Origin: Diphasiastrum complanatum
Taxonomy: Eukaryota > Streptophyta > Lycopodiopsida > Lycopodiales > Lycopodiaceae
Reading direction: 5' to 3'
NCBI GenBank assembly: GCA_029204225.1
Contig: CM055107.1
Span: 45,421,581 to 45,485,580, forward strand
DNA: 64,000 bases
Made by a program: the position numbers and the translations under genes. Under the pieces are notes generated by a model. The model did not search any database. It was not told where the DNA came from and saw only the letters and a list, made by a program, of their open reading frames with translations. Positions 45,481-56,727 of this stretch are shown here, piece by piece. The stretch's first letter is position 1. The number at the start of each line of letters is the position of its first letter.

Positions 45481-46425
45481 TTCGATTTTTTTGCTCTAAT
45501 CACTGCATGTGATACAACGCTTCCGCAAATCTAAACTCTGTAATCAAGGTAATTTGTGCATGGCTAGGGAATCGACTTAGTTGATCCAGCAACTTTGAAG
45601 TTGTGATCAGTAGGACAGACTTCAAAGAGTTCAAAGTCGGTCTAATTACTAAATCGATATCGAGGATTCCTTGTTGCTACATTTTGTTGCAACAGAAATT
45701 GAAGGTTGATCCACCTGTTGAATCCCAGCAAAAGACTCACTCTATCATTGTCGAGTGATAACATATTCTTGGAAAAAATTTTGACGCGTCTGAATACAAT
45801 GCCCTATGTTATTGGCTTTTAAAGAATAGAGTGTGAGAATAGTACTTTTCATGTTGAGTGTTCTATGTCTTTTAGTGTGAAAGTCTGTTTTTTTAAAATG
45901 AATTAGGTAACTTCTTGACAATAACTTACTGCTTCCTTTTGTTAGAAGTATTATAATAAATTAGATGATGAGGTGATAGGATAAGATGCAACATTAGAGA
46001 AGTTCCAAAATAAAAAAAGACCCTTTGTAAAAATACTTTTATTTTTTTTCTCTAGTTTCGACCGCCACCAGGCCCAATCAAAATGCACAGATTTGAAATC
46101 TACGTAACATAGTTCAAATTAACTGAGAAATAAAAATACAGTATAGAAATCTTTGAAATTTGTGTTCAGACAGCATGGACTTATCCCAATGGTTTCTTCT
46201 TCCTGTCCGACACGTGCTAATCTGCCCGACGTCAATACCTCAAGTTAAATTTACTTAACTATGCTAGTTAGTATAATAAAATTTGCTAACCGTACTAGTT
46301 ACTGTTATAGAAATATTGTATGTATAGTTACTTAAAATATGGGATACACAATAATTGTGACTATGGTGACATTCACATTAGATTAAATGTGATATGAAAA
46401 ATTGAAATTAAGTATCATATCAGAG
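45481..46425. other. No gene seen
   Basis: A+T-rich, no motif. A phrase AAATTTACTTAACTATGCTAGTTAG and related CTAACCGTACTAGTTACT occur near 46250-46310. Confidence 0.5.
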
Positions 46426-46429
46426 AGAT

Positions 46430-47690
46430 TTGGGCGCCCAAGCTTTGAAAATAACAATGGCAAAGAGACCCAGATCTACAGTCGAGTATGTGATTCTTTA
46501 CAATGAGAAAGATGAAGCTGATAACTGGAAGCCGACAAAATATATGAAGAATTCATGGGTGTTGCTGCATCCATCATCAAAGGGCAATTTTCGACAAAAG
46601 AAAAGAACAAAAATGACATACAAATCTTATTGAAAAGCAAAAATTCTGGAGTTTAAAACCACCTCGGGAGGTCATTCGATATCAGAAGGTTTAGTACAAC
46701 ATGTATATATGCATTCAGAAATCAAAGTACATGATATCAATCCTCATGATCATCGAATATGTAATTGTAAGTATATCAAAACATATGCACTCTACAACAA
46801 TCATAAGTGATTTTCTTTATTGATGCTCTTCATATTATGATTTAATTGCCTCAACATTGTTTTTTTCTTTCAGATTTATATCCATCATGCATAAGTGAAT
46901 GAGAGCCAGCACAATCACTTGTAGGAATATTGGACGTGATTCACTCTGATGTTGAAAAACTGCAATACAGAAGAAGAAGTCCAAAGGAACTTGCAGATTG
47001 TGGTATCTATTTTTATGAATCTTTATATACACCACAAACGGATGGAGGTTTTGGCAAGCTTGAAGCAATTCCATTGCCTAGTTTTCAGAGTGATGAGTGG
47101 CCTACTCTTGATAGTATTGTTTCTGAATCCTTGCGATGCAAGCTACTCATTGATATTATAAATGCTATGAAGATAAGCACAGGCTCAAAAATTGTTCACC
47201 TGAGTAGCTTTATCTCATTGCATATATTTGTTGAATTTTTCTCAAGTGCTAGTGTTCATAGGACACCAACTTTATTTGTTTGCAAGGATTTATCACATGA
47301 GACTTTGTCAGATCTCATGGATCAAGACTGGGATAGTAAAACAAATAATGACATAGAATGCAAGATTAAAAAGTCTTTAATGATCTTTCGTTATCATATC
47401 GAAAAGCAAATGCTCAGTCTCACATTTAGCTATCAGAGATACAAGAAAATTGAAGGTATGTGGCTACCACTGGATCAAGACTTTGAGCTAAATGGTCACA
47501 CAAACCGAATGGAGGTAAATGATTATCTACAATGAGGAATATTTGACTATGGTTGAGGTGGAAGAGCATTGGAAGCTTGATTTTGACTATGGTTGAGGTG
47601 GAAGAGCATTGTAATCTTGATTTTATCAGAACAGAGCTCGTGCTATTACAAACCAATCTACCAACATATTTCAGATTTATAATCAACGGA
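46430..47690 (+). pseudogene. Unrecognised gene-like segment with internal 40-bp duplication
   Basis: Two open frames look coding rather than random: 46430-46633 (67 codons; KRPRSTVEYVILYNEKDEAD) and 46930-47535 (201 codons; VIHSDVEKLQYRRRSPKELA, later GMWLPLDQDFELNGHTNRME). Between them is an intron-like A+T-rich stretch ending CTTTCAG (46873). Downstream, a 40-bp tandem duplication (47542-47621) breaks the continuation (MVEVEEHCNLDFIRTELVLL, then PTYFRFIINGRL). I recognise no domain. No promoter evidence. Confidence 0.35.
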
Positions 47691-47699
47691 AGACTCGTA

Positions 47700-48480
47700 A
47701 GTACTTTATGTTTAATGCCATCTCAAAATAGTACAAAATCATTGAAAATGACATAATTTACAATTGCACATTCATTAATATTTGTCATGTCACAGATGCA
47801 AAAAAGATAGGAGCTGATAATGTGCTGCAAAGATCTACCTACAACAATCACCATTGTGGAAGAACAATAGTTCAAATAAAGGTTAGTAAAAATCTATGTA
47901 TAGACTTTTTTATTCAATAAATGAAAGCCCAAGCTGGGCATCAATACACGTATTTTGTGCTCCCAAATTTATAAAATGGAGCAGCATATGATATACCAAT
48001 GTATATTTCTCTATGAATTCTATACATGTGCAATCTATTTCTGTTCTATGCTATCTGTATTGTTCTAATCTTTATTTAGTATAATTACATCATCTTTTGC
48101 ACCATCATCAACAACGGGAGGTTGAAGTCTTGCCCTGGCCCGTATGCTTAGGATAATTTCTTGTCTAAATTTGTACACCTGGCTTGATGTGTACTCATGA
48201 AGTGTAAACTGCAAGATAAACATTCATGTATTAGTAATGGCTAAAAACATCAACAAAATAGAAAACTAATCACGATTCCAAAAATAAGAATAGACAAAAT
48301 TAATTATCTTAGAAATATCAACATCTTTCTGAAGGATGAATCATTCAAAAATTATTTTGTATTATATAATGTGTACCACACCCACAGTTGATTGAATCAT
48401 TTTGCTGGGACGACTGCAAAAAAATTTAGCACACAAGAAATCAATTAAGAAACAGAATGAATTAGAATGAAACAAATACA
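47700..48480. other. No gene seen
   Basis: A+T-rich with short frames; nothing supported. Confidence 0.5.
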
Positions 48481-49262
48481 TTAGAATACTGATTTCAAAA
48501 TGTTGTTAAGAAAGACAAAATTTACCTCCAAACTAACGATCTGCCAGTCCACTGAATCGAGAACATATATTGGAATATGTTTACTTAAATATGGCAAGTA
48601 TATATCTACATCCTTATGCATATTGCTAGTCGAGTTCATCTTGACACAAAATCCTTTAACAATATTATTTATAGATCTCTTAATAGATATCAGGTTTAAA
48701 TTCCAATGGTCACTGCAAAATAAGATAGAAAGTCTATTAGCTGCAATTCTAAGAACTATTTCCATTGATAATGCCAATGATAAAGCATTAAACAACAAGA
48801 AGCATTTAACATATTTTACTTGGTATGATAAGACATGATTAGGTATTTTGTTGTTGGTGTGAATCCACTAGTCAGACACTATGACAATGTGTCGTTATTC
48901 TCCTTGAAGGCCTGAAGCAAAAAGTTACTGAACACCAGCAATTCATTGGATGAATCTCTTGCAATTTCATATTGTAGGAGTGTAATCCCAGACTCTATCA
49001 CAAGATCACTGATAGAAGCCCATCTATTTTTTAGATCCAACAATCAACAACTCTATAATCTATACTAAAGTCAAGTTCCTCTATTCTAAAACAAAATGGA
49101 ATATCAATTTTATCAACAACATCGGCTATGTCCTTCTCAAATTTAAGATAATCATCGGAATCTATATATGTATAAATATTTGAACGAGGAGGAGGTGGCT
49201 CAGCAGTATCTACAAGAATTACAGGAGTATCCAAAATCGATGTAGCTATATTTACAACCTTA
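48481..49262 (-). pseudogene. Unrecognised minus-strand coding remnants downstream of the H3-like segment
   Basis: 49234-49031 (DTPVILVDTAEPPPPRSNIY, then KFEKDIADVVDKIDIPFCFR) and 48798-48481 (HKDVDIYLPYLSKHIPIYVL, then DWQIVSLEVNF) look like exons of one minus-strand gene, with similar coding sense between them (WASISDLVIESGITLLQYEI, about 49025-48965). I could not assign a family. They follow the H3-like fold on the same strand and may belong to the same former gene. Confidence 0.35.
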
Positions 49263-49299
49263 TTTAGGGCAATGATTATCTATATTTGCATCCAGGTTA

Positions 49300-49800
49300 G
49301 GCTGCACAGAATCGGTGGTATTTACTCTCCTTAATTTCTTCGAGGCTCTCTTGGGGGCTATTTGCTTCCTAGGGTGCTTGGTAGGAAGATCAGTCCAATC
49401 TAGAGGAACAGGTCTGGGAGCAGTAGGCTATGTGTAACTTGCAAAATCTCTCTCTCATTCTCATCAGTAGTTGAAAGTCCTTAGGCATAATGGTGAGTCT
49501 CTTAGAATGAATAGCAAGCAAAAATGAATCTTCAAAAAAAAGGCTCATATAATACCCAACAACTTTCTGAAGGCACTGGAGAGCAGAGGGTCTGAATCTA
49601 ACAAGCTGATCGAGATCATTTCTAGTTATGTGATAGACGGCATGGTAGAATGAAACTTTGGGAATCAACAGAGCGGTTGATCTCTGATACTTACGAATAT
49701 CAGAGAGCCACCTGCTGCAATTGCACCTTCTAGATCTAGTCGGAGGTGTAATGGCAATCGTAGGGATTGAGGATGAGCCAACATAAAAGAAATCCTCTCG
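49300..49800 (-). pseudogene. Histone H3-like fold, followed by an H3-tail-like stretch
   Basis: Minus-strand frame from about 49800 to 49390. It reads WLSDIRKYQRSTALLIPKVS (H3 aN: IRKYQKSTELLIRKLPF), then VRFRPSALQCLQKVVGYYM (H3 a2: RFQSSAVMALQEA) and FEDSFLLAIHSKRLTIMPKD (H3 loop 2: [20 protein letters not shown]). The loop between aN and a2 is one residue longer than in canonical H3, a trait also seen in centromeric H3. After the core, in another frame (49387-49329), comes KHPRKQIAPKRASKK, which resembles the H3 tail block KAPRKQLATKAARKS. In a normal H3 the tail comes before the core. No in-frame ATG was found upstream (an ATG near 49820 is one frame off). It could be a decayed H3/CENH3 copy or an H3-fold domain of a mobile-element protein. 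Confidence 0.75.
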
Positions 49801-49829
49801 TTTGCTTTCTCCTATCCATAGAAGTATAC

Positions 49830-50670
49830 TGAGGGATATCGCACTTGTGCGTGACGACTAGGAAAGAAGGGAAGGATTCTGAAGCGTTCGCAGAGGAGCG
49901 ATATGTATAGAAAGAACGTACGGTATATCGGACCTATGCGAGCCAAATATCAGAGAGATCTCTGAATTTAGAAGAGAGGCGCACAAGTCCGATATGAGGA
50001 GACATATAAGCAAAAATATCGGACCTGTGCGCATGAAATGCAGTAGGCAGAATATCGATTACGAAGGTGGCACACAAGTGCAATATGCGGAGAGAAAAAA
50101 AAAGGAAAAAAAAAATCATTGGAGTTTGTGATTTTATATCGCAATTCGCACATGCGAAATAACGTCTTGTCGCACGTGCGGACTGTCAAGTCATCAAAAA
50201 GTGACATGTGGTGACAAGTCAGCGAATGATCATTCAACACATGTCAGGTTGTCATTTCATACATGTGAGATTGTACGGCGTAATGAGAGAACAACACGTG
50301 TTGTCCATCTAACTAATGAACATGAGACATGTGTCCTTGTGTCATTTCACACGTATCCAAGTGTCAGCTCACAAGTGCTAGTGCTTGCAAACCAATCGAA
50401 AACAAACACGTGTCTGTTGATCGTTGACCACACAAAATTCACTATAAAAGACACGAAATCTGATTAATTTTTTGTTTTTTTCTTTCTCGAATTTCACGGC
50501 ATATCGCTCTTGTGCGCGCACTTTGTTATACATTTTATTCCTCGATCCCTACTTGCGCACAAGTGCAATATTCATGTGCTACATGTCGTACATATCCCTC
50601 TTGTGCATGATCTTTACAGTTAGTTTTGTTTTGTTTTGTCTCCCTCGTGCATAGGTGCAATATCTGGTAT
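49830..50670. promoter_or_regulatory. Intergenic region packed with GCAC..GTGC palindromes and ACACGTGT motifs
   Basis: Lies between minus-strand and plus-strand gene remnants. About ten versions of ATATCGCACTTGTGCG occur in both orientations near 49836, 49924, 49984, 50017, 50071, 50137, 50169, 50500, 50554, 50592 and 50650. Between them (50200-50440) are ACATGTCA / ACACGTGTTGTC / CATTTCACACGTA motifs of G-box type. This looks like a divergent control region or transposon subterminal repeats. No gene inside. Confidence 0.55.
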
Positions 50671-50679
50671 AGTGCCATG

Positions 50680-52087
50680 GCCTCTTCCTCATGATCTACA
50701 TGAGATTTGGGCCTAAGTTCATTTTTTACTAAATTTGGGATTATTGAAAATCTAGAATACTTCCACAGTCTATTTAGACCATATTTACATGTTTTTAAAA
50801 CTGCACAACCTAATTCTGACATATTTTATGAATATTATGTTAGATTCAGGGATATACTCAGTAAGCCTATTATCTCCATAGGTTCACTCTCGTACATGCA
50901 TTATACTGATCTTGTTCATTTCTTCTCATCTTTCAGATAGAGATTAGATAGAATGTTCTCCAAATTGTTTAATCTTTTTAAAAGCAGTTCAATGTGTCCT
51001 TACTGTAACATCCTCTGTTCAGTCATCTATTAAGGATATCAGTCACTTCCTAATCAACCTCCCTAATAAGGATAGTGACTTTATTGATGTAAATATTGAT
51101 GTGCTCCGAGATTCTTTTATTGGCCAGAATACATCTGCTGATGAATCGATCCCTATAGATGAGTCTAAATGTCTTTTCAATTTGCTAGTATATTATATAA
51201 ATGCGATGTATATTCTACTACAGCTGATTTATGTCAGTTTTTTGACTATCGTGAAGATGAGGTGCTATGTTTATTATTTGGCACAATTTCTGAATTCTCC
51301 GACTTTGTATATTTTGAAACAAATGACTTGTTACTGGAACTGATTATGATGATGAGGAGGGACTTATGACCGGTGAAGAGTGCTTGACTAAGACTTTATT
51401 AAATATTGCTGAGCATGGATGAGGCAGACCATCCGATGAAAAATTCATGGCATTTCAATCCCAAATGGGCTTCCCTTGTCCATCATTAATGCATTTCACA
51501 AATGATTCTACTTCAGTAGGTGGTCATAATATTGATCATCCTGATCTGGTTGCTGATGATGATGAAGAATGTGTAAGTGTTTAAACTTTCTTGCATTAGA
51601 ATGTTCTTAACTACTAAATGTATTTTTTATAAACATATTTCTTATTGCAGGATGCTCTCATAATTGATGACTTTGCTGCGAGACGAGGTGGTTACAAACA
51701 ACATGCATCCTCGTTCCAGAGGGATAGTGGACTTGGCCACTATCTTAGGCATTTTCTGAAGAATGAGATCTATATTGCTCATTTGAATCTGAGCCCAGTT
51801 GGGGAGAGTCTGATAATGGCAGTTAAAGCTTTATCATTTTATCTAGGAGGACATAAATTTGTAAGACAAATAAGATCATTTCTATCAAAAGATCTTATGT
51901 TTTGAACATTCTAGATTTTACTGATGGGAATGTTCCTTTAAGGAGCTCCCATTATTCATTGTACTCTACCTATATTGAACTTAGTGAAAATAAGGATAAT
52001 GCACATCTATTAGATGCATACTCTAGCGGAGAATTTTTTCATGACAATACAGCCATAGAAGCTAACACACAAGCTGACAATGAATAA
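50680..52087 (+). pseudogene. Unrecognised plus-strand gene remnant
   Basis: Coding-like pieces in changing frames: about 50700-50940 (DLHEIW.., HSLFRPYLHVFKTAQPNSDI), 51000-51200 (SDFIDVNIDVLRDSFIGQNT), 51370-51570 (TGEECLTKTLLNIAEHG, stop, GRPSDEKFMAFQSQMGFPCP), 51651-51903 after a TTATTGCAG acceptor (DALIIDDFAARRGGYKQHAS, then GLGHYLRHFLKNEIYIAHLN and VKALSFYLGGHKFVRQIRSF) and 51902-52087 (NILDFTDGNVPLRSSHYSLY to a TAA). No family recognised. It faces away from the H3-like remnant. Confidence 0.4.
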
Positions 52088-52399
52088 TGGACACTTTGTA
52101 TTTTTTTATAATACAATCAATACATTTACATTGAGTATTTCTCCTCTCTCTTGTTCCATGAATTTGCATGCAATTCTGAACATGTCACACATTTACATTG
52201 AGTATTTTTCCTCTCTTGTTCAATGAATTTGCAAGCAATTCTGAACATGTCATGATTTGATGACAATGATGATTGAATGTCTTTTTATCATCTACTCATC
52301 AATCATCTAATTTTATCTCCCTGTATGAACTTGCATGCTTTTCTAAACTTGTTGTATTGTGTGGACTTTGTTATATGTCGAGTCTGAACTCTGCGGTAG

Positions 52400-54093
52400 A
52401 ACCACTGAAACATTGACAAATGTAGTTTCGTTTTTCATTGGTTCCTCCATGTTGTGTATTTTGATGAAATGTTGCTCATGCTTGCCAATGTGACTTCTCC
52501 ATCCCTTTTGATGACCAGACACTCAAGCTTCCATACGTGTTTGCAAAAAATGTTGTATGATCTCTTAGTATGTGCTGCAGATGTCAAAACCATAATGTCA
52601 ATCTTATGTTTGGATCTAAATATATATGAAAAATTGAAAGCAACTTAAAGAATTTATACTAACCATGTAATGAGTGATGTGATTTTCTCCCCATGCTTTT
52701 GATACTACATTAACAAACTCAACACAAATCCTTTGTATGGCTTTCTTATCAATATCATAGTATTTATCCTTTTTTTTAAATAGCAATCATACTATCAAGC
52801 TTCTTCCATACATCAACTTTAGTACTCTAGTTTTGTCGTCTTTCTCGAAATCCTGAGTGGTAGCAATAATATATGTCCAGAGATTGAGTGTTGGATATTA
52901 GAAGCCTTACCAGTATGATTTGATAGAGACGCTTTTGCTCCTCCTATGCTTGGCTTAGTTGGCATATTCCCATTCTAATATGAAAGCTTTTCATCTTTTT
53001 GAATTTTGACATGTCTCTTATGAAGTCCTGCTTTTGATAAAACATCTTCTAATCAAGAGATAGCTTCCTTTGTTGATGATGCTAGCTTAGTATTCCAAGC
53101 AGAAACTATATGAAGATAAATGATCTTTTCTATTAATCTAACTTCTGCATGAAGAGTGCAAACATGCACATTTTTCAAGGGGATAGGTAGCACAGGCTAC
53201 CAGTTTGGATCTGCATATTCTCTAGTAATTCTTGTACTCCTACTAACATCTTTTTCCATTTTCATGCAGTACAAACAAGGGTGTTTTGATGTAGCACCTT
53301 GAGAGACATTATACATACATTTCAATGTTTTCAAATCACCTGCTAAGTGCCATTCAACATTGAAGTCTCCAACTCCTGGAACATTGAGAAGTCCTCCATC
53401 CATATGGTCCTTGATGATCCTAGGATAAGATGTCCTTGAGAATATCCATGATAATATATCATGATCCTCCTTCAGCACCTATCCAAAGAATTAATCAAAC
53501 TTAGTTGACAAAGAATTAATACTATTCAATTAATGTGATGTAATAATGAGGCTAGTTACTTGAAACGCTGCCAACCACCATATATCATTTTCTGACTGGA
53601 CACTGAATCTGAAATCTTCTTGGTCCTCTGTTTGTGATAGTGCACCATTCATGAGAGTTATACTAACTCTCTCCATCTTTAGCCCTTTCACAATTTTTGA
53701 CTCATCTAACTTAAGTACTATGACTATTTTGTCATTCACCTTTTAAAAGGTTATATCATAGAATGTGAGGATGTATCTCAGCAAGTAATTTAGATCAACA
53801 AATAAGTTGTTTGATGAATAATAGGATATCGATCTTCCATCAGTTTCATACACCTCCTCAATATGAAATGGAGTTCCAGTGATCTTATGCAAACCTATGT
53901 TTAATGTATCTCTCTCTTTCTTCAAGTGATGTGTCCTAGGAATTGGGACTTTTCTAATTTGAACTTGCTGAAAAGCTTCTCTAATTAGTTTAAATATTGT
54001 TGCATATGCTTCCATGCTAATACTTACAAAATCACAAGCACCTTGAATTATAGTCTTATCTAAAAAAATTTGAATGTCCACCATCAAAGACAA
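52400..54093 (-). pseudogene. Transposase-like (RNase H-fold type) gene remnant, intron-containing
   Basis: Minus-strand pieces in order: 54093-53743 (ATIFKLIREAFQQVQIRKVP, then RTHHLKKERDTLNIGLHKIT), 53739-53560 (KIVIVLKLDESKIVKGLKME, then SVQSENDIWWLAAFQ), a canonical GT..AG intron (53559-53479), 53478-53200 (EDHDILSWIFSRTSYPRIIK, then EWHLAGDLKTLKCMYNVSQG and ATSKHPCLYCMK), about 53180-53070 (PIPLKNVHVCTLHAEVRLIE) and near 52540-52440 (VWSSKGMEKSHWQ.ATFHQN). The order 'K.D..K......VS.T', 'GDLK.L....G..GATS..PC..C', 'LH...R..E' and 'S..G.EK.H' recalls a group of uncharacterised transposase-like proteins seen in cnidarians and other eukaryotes. Several stops and frameshifts. Assignment rests on memory of these motifs. 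Confidence 0.5.
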
Positions 54094-54099
54094 TGTGCC

Positions 54100-55318
54100 A
54101 ATCTATATAAGTATCCATGTCTCTTGTCGAGTGCAAGGATCTTATTACTCCTATTGATAATTCTACATTAATCAGACTCAAACTCCACCTTATGACCTAA
54201 ATCTATAATTCTACTTATTGATAACACATTTATAGAGAGTTTAGAAACATACAAGACTTTTGACAATAGTTTGAATTGACCATGCTAAAATCTTAATCTT
54301 ACAATACCTTCACCTTCGATAGTGTGAGTACTATCATCACCAAGATGAACATACTTCTTTGTGTTGTAAGACGTATAGGATTGGAAAATCTCACAATGAT
54401 TGGTCATATGTTGAATAGCTCCAGAATCTAGAAACCATGAATCATCGAATTCGAATATTTGTCGTTGACCATAAAAGCACCGTCATCCATTTTGACTTCA
54501 GGGGATGCTGTAACTGTATTTGCTTGTTGGTCAGTTTTCTTGGCTGCATTCTTCGCTTTGAGAATTCGGCAATCCTAGATCTCATGGTTATTGTGGTTGC
54601 AATACCTGTAAAAAAGCTTCTTTTTCAACGAACGTGGATTTGATGATTGTTCTTGATTTTGAGTCTGTTTCTGATTTGATGTAGACTGCTTGGAGCTTTT
54701 TTGCTTCTGTCGTTTTGAGCCCTTGTTGACATATAGAGCATGAGATAAAGAGGTAGACAAAGTGTCTTGACTTCTTCGATTATCTTCTTGTAGCAACATA
54801 GTGATAACTCTAGTAAGAGATAAATCTGAGTGTGTTATGATGATCATCACTCAGTTCTTATATGTAGAGGATAGGCTTGAAAGCAATGTCATAATTGTGT
54901 CTTGATCGTGTATGACTGTTCCAACAACGGCCATCTGTTGCAAGAGATTCTTAAACTGGTTAATATGATTCTGAAGAGAATCATTATTTGACATCTTGAG
55001 TCCGAATAATTTCCTTCAAAGATGTAACTTATTAGTTACGTCTCTCACATCACATAGTGAGCTCAGGATGTCCCAGACTTCTTTCAAAAACTTAGCTTGA
55101 GTATCTGATATATTGAGGATAATAATCGCGAAAGCTTTACCATCCTTTGATTTTCATTTTGAGTCTTCTGCGTCATCTTCAGGTTTCACTTCGATACGTG
55201 TAACAACATCTCACAACTCGTTGGAGATTAGCAAGGTCTTCATCTTAAATTTCCATAAATGATAATTGGATCCATTCAGCTTGTCTACGATAAGATTGGC
55301 TTTAGTTTGAGAATCCAT
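54100..55318 (-). pseudogene. Copia Gag, zinc knuckle and protease remnant
   Basis: Starts at about 55318 with MDSQTKANLIVDKLNGSNYH followed by LWKFKMKTLL (Gag), broken by several stops. 54850-54575 covers the Gag end and a Gln/Lys/Ser-rich linker before the knuckle (YRYCNHNNHEI.DC, with Tyr for the first Cys). Then in another frame near 54450-54290 the protease WFLDSGAIQHMTNH with intact DSG. It breaks off near 54095, where the transposase-like remnant begins. Confidence 0.82.
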
Positions 55319-55379
55319 CTGGAACTTTAGACTATTGATAATTCAATCGTCGTTAAGAGAAAGATACAATGCTGTGGAA

Positions 55380-55860
55380 TCCAATTCTCTGATACCGAAA
55401 TAAATTGATTCGAACTGAAGAATAGTTTGATATCACGAAAGATATCAAGTATAAGAGCTTGCGTTCTGATATAGTATTAGGCCTTGAAGAAGAATCAATA
55501 CTTAAATACGATGTTGGAAAGAGGTGTATAAAAGATAGGTCAAATAAGATTTGAATAAAAATAACTCAAACGACAAGAAAGAAAACTTATCATGCATAGT
55601 AGAATAAACTATCTTTCTCTTTCTTCATGCATGACTACGCCTATCAATTTTGAACAAAACAATAGTGATTGAAATCACGTTCAATCTTATAGTAACTAAC
55701 TATGAAATCATTAGTACTACAACAATTACGTAGCCAAACATTAAAGCATTGAATTATCAGACAAATAATCAGTCGCAAAAAATTATAAAAATGCATACAT
55801 TCTGAGATGAAGCTGAATGGGATAAGAAGATAGTATTGATTCAGTATAAAAGCAAAATAG
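55380..55860 (-). repeat. Primer site and probable LTR of the preceding copia remnant
   Basis: Minus GGTATCAGAGAATTGG at about 55383-55398 is a primer-site relic. The noncoding sequence beyond it should be the 5' LTR, but neither end is clear. No gene. Confidence 0.5.
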
Positions 55861-56727
55861 TGTTGGATTATTCTCTGTCCTACTAATCGACTAATCGGGT
55901 TTTAATCTTCATCCAACTATTTATCCAGTTCTGCGAATTTTCTCATGTCTTTATACAGTCTAAAGAATTACAAGTGTTTTTACACAATCTGCAAAAATAC
56001 ACGGAGTTTGACAACAGTGTCATATTTTCTCTCTCTACAAACCCGACAGTGTCGCATGTCAGGAATCTCGTGTAAAAAGACAGTGTCGGCTTTTTCGCAT
56101 TTTTTGCTTGTTAGGAATTACGTGTAAAAATGCAGTGTCATCTTTTTTGCATTTTTTGCCTATAAGGAATTACGTGCAAAAATGCAGTGTCGTCTTTTTT
56201 GCATATTTTGCCTGTCAAAAATTACGAGTAAAAATACAGTGTCACATTTTTCGCCTGTGACGGTTTACATTCATTTATGCAAAATGATAGTTTACATTCA
56301 TTTATGACTGTTTACGGCCAATTGTCATCGCTTATCAACAAGCAACTTCTGAGAAGAACTGGATGAATGTCAATGGACACCAGCCAACTGGCAATCACAT
56401 TTGATAACCTAATTACTTAGTATAAATCAATTGTTCATACATCTCATTATCAGTAGAATGATCAATCAACATTGTGGATTGTGAAGGAGTTGAGTGTTAT
56501 TACACGACGCTTCCTACGCTCTCATCAAGCAGATCATTCACAATAAAAAAAGTATTGTTGTTAGCTCTCTATCAAGCTTTCAAGCTTGAACTCTCTTGAG
56601 CATTCTAGATCAGTTTTATAGATATTTATTTTAGAGTTGCTATTGCGCTAATGCTTATTAGCAAAGTTTCTTATTTCAAACTTATTCTCAGTTACTCAGA
56701 GATAGCTTTAGAGTGCACGGTTTCTAT
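55861..56727 (+). repeat. LTR-like sequence starting TGTTGGAT, with a 4 x 52-bp tandem repeat
   Basis: Begins TGTTGGATTATTCTC, like the LTR at 44998. 56061-56268 holds four 52-bp units (starts 56061, 56113, 56165, 56217) with core ACGTGTAAAAATGCAGTGTC followed by TTTTTTGCATTTTTTGCCT. It is interrupted by element C at 56728 and probably resumes after 63740. No gene. Confidence 0.6.

Noticed and set aside
48481-48798. Possible Ulp1/C48 protease domain
   Set aside because: The stretch has hydrophobic strands and a DHW-like motif, but I could not find a convincing His-Asp-Cys triad order.
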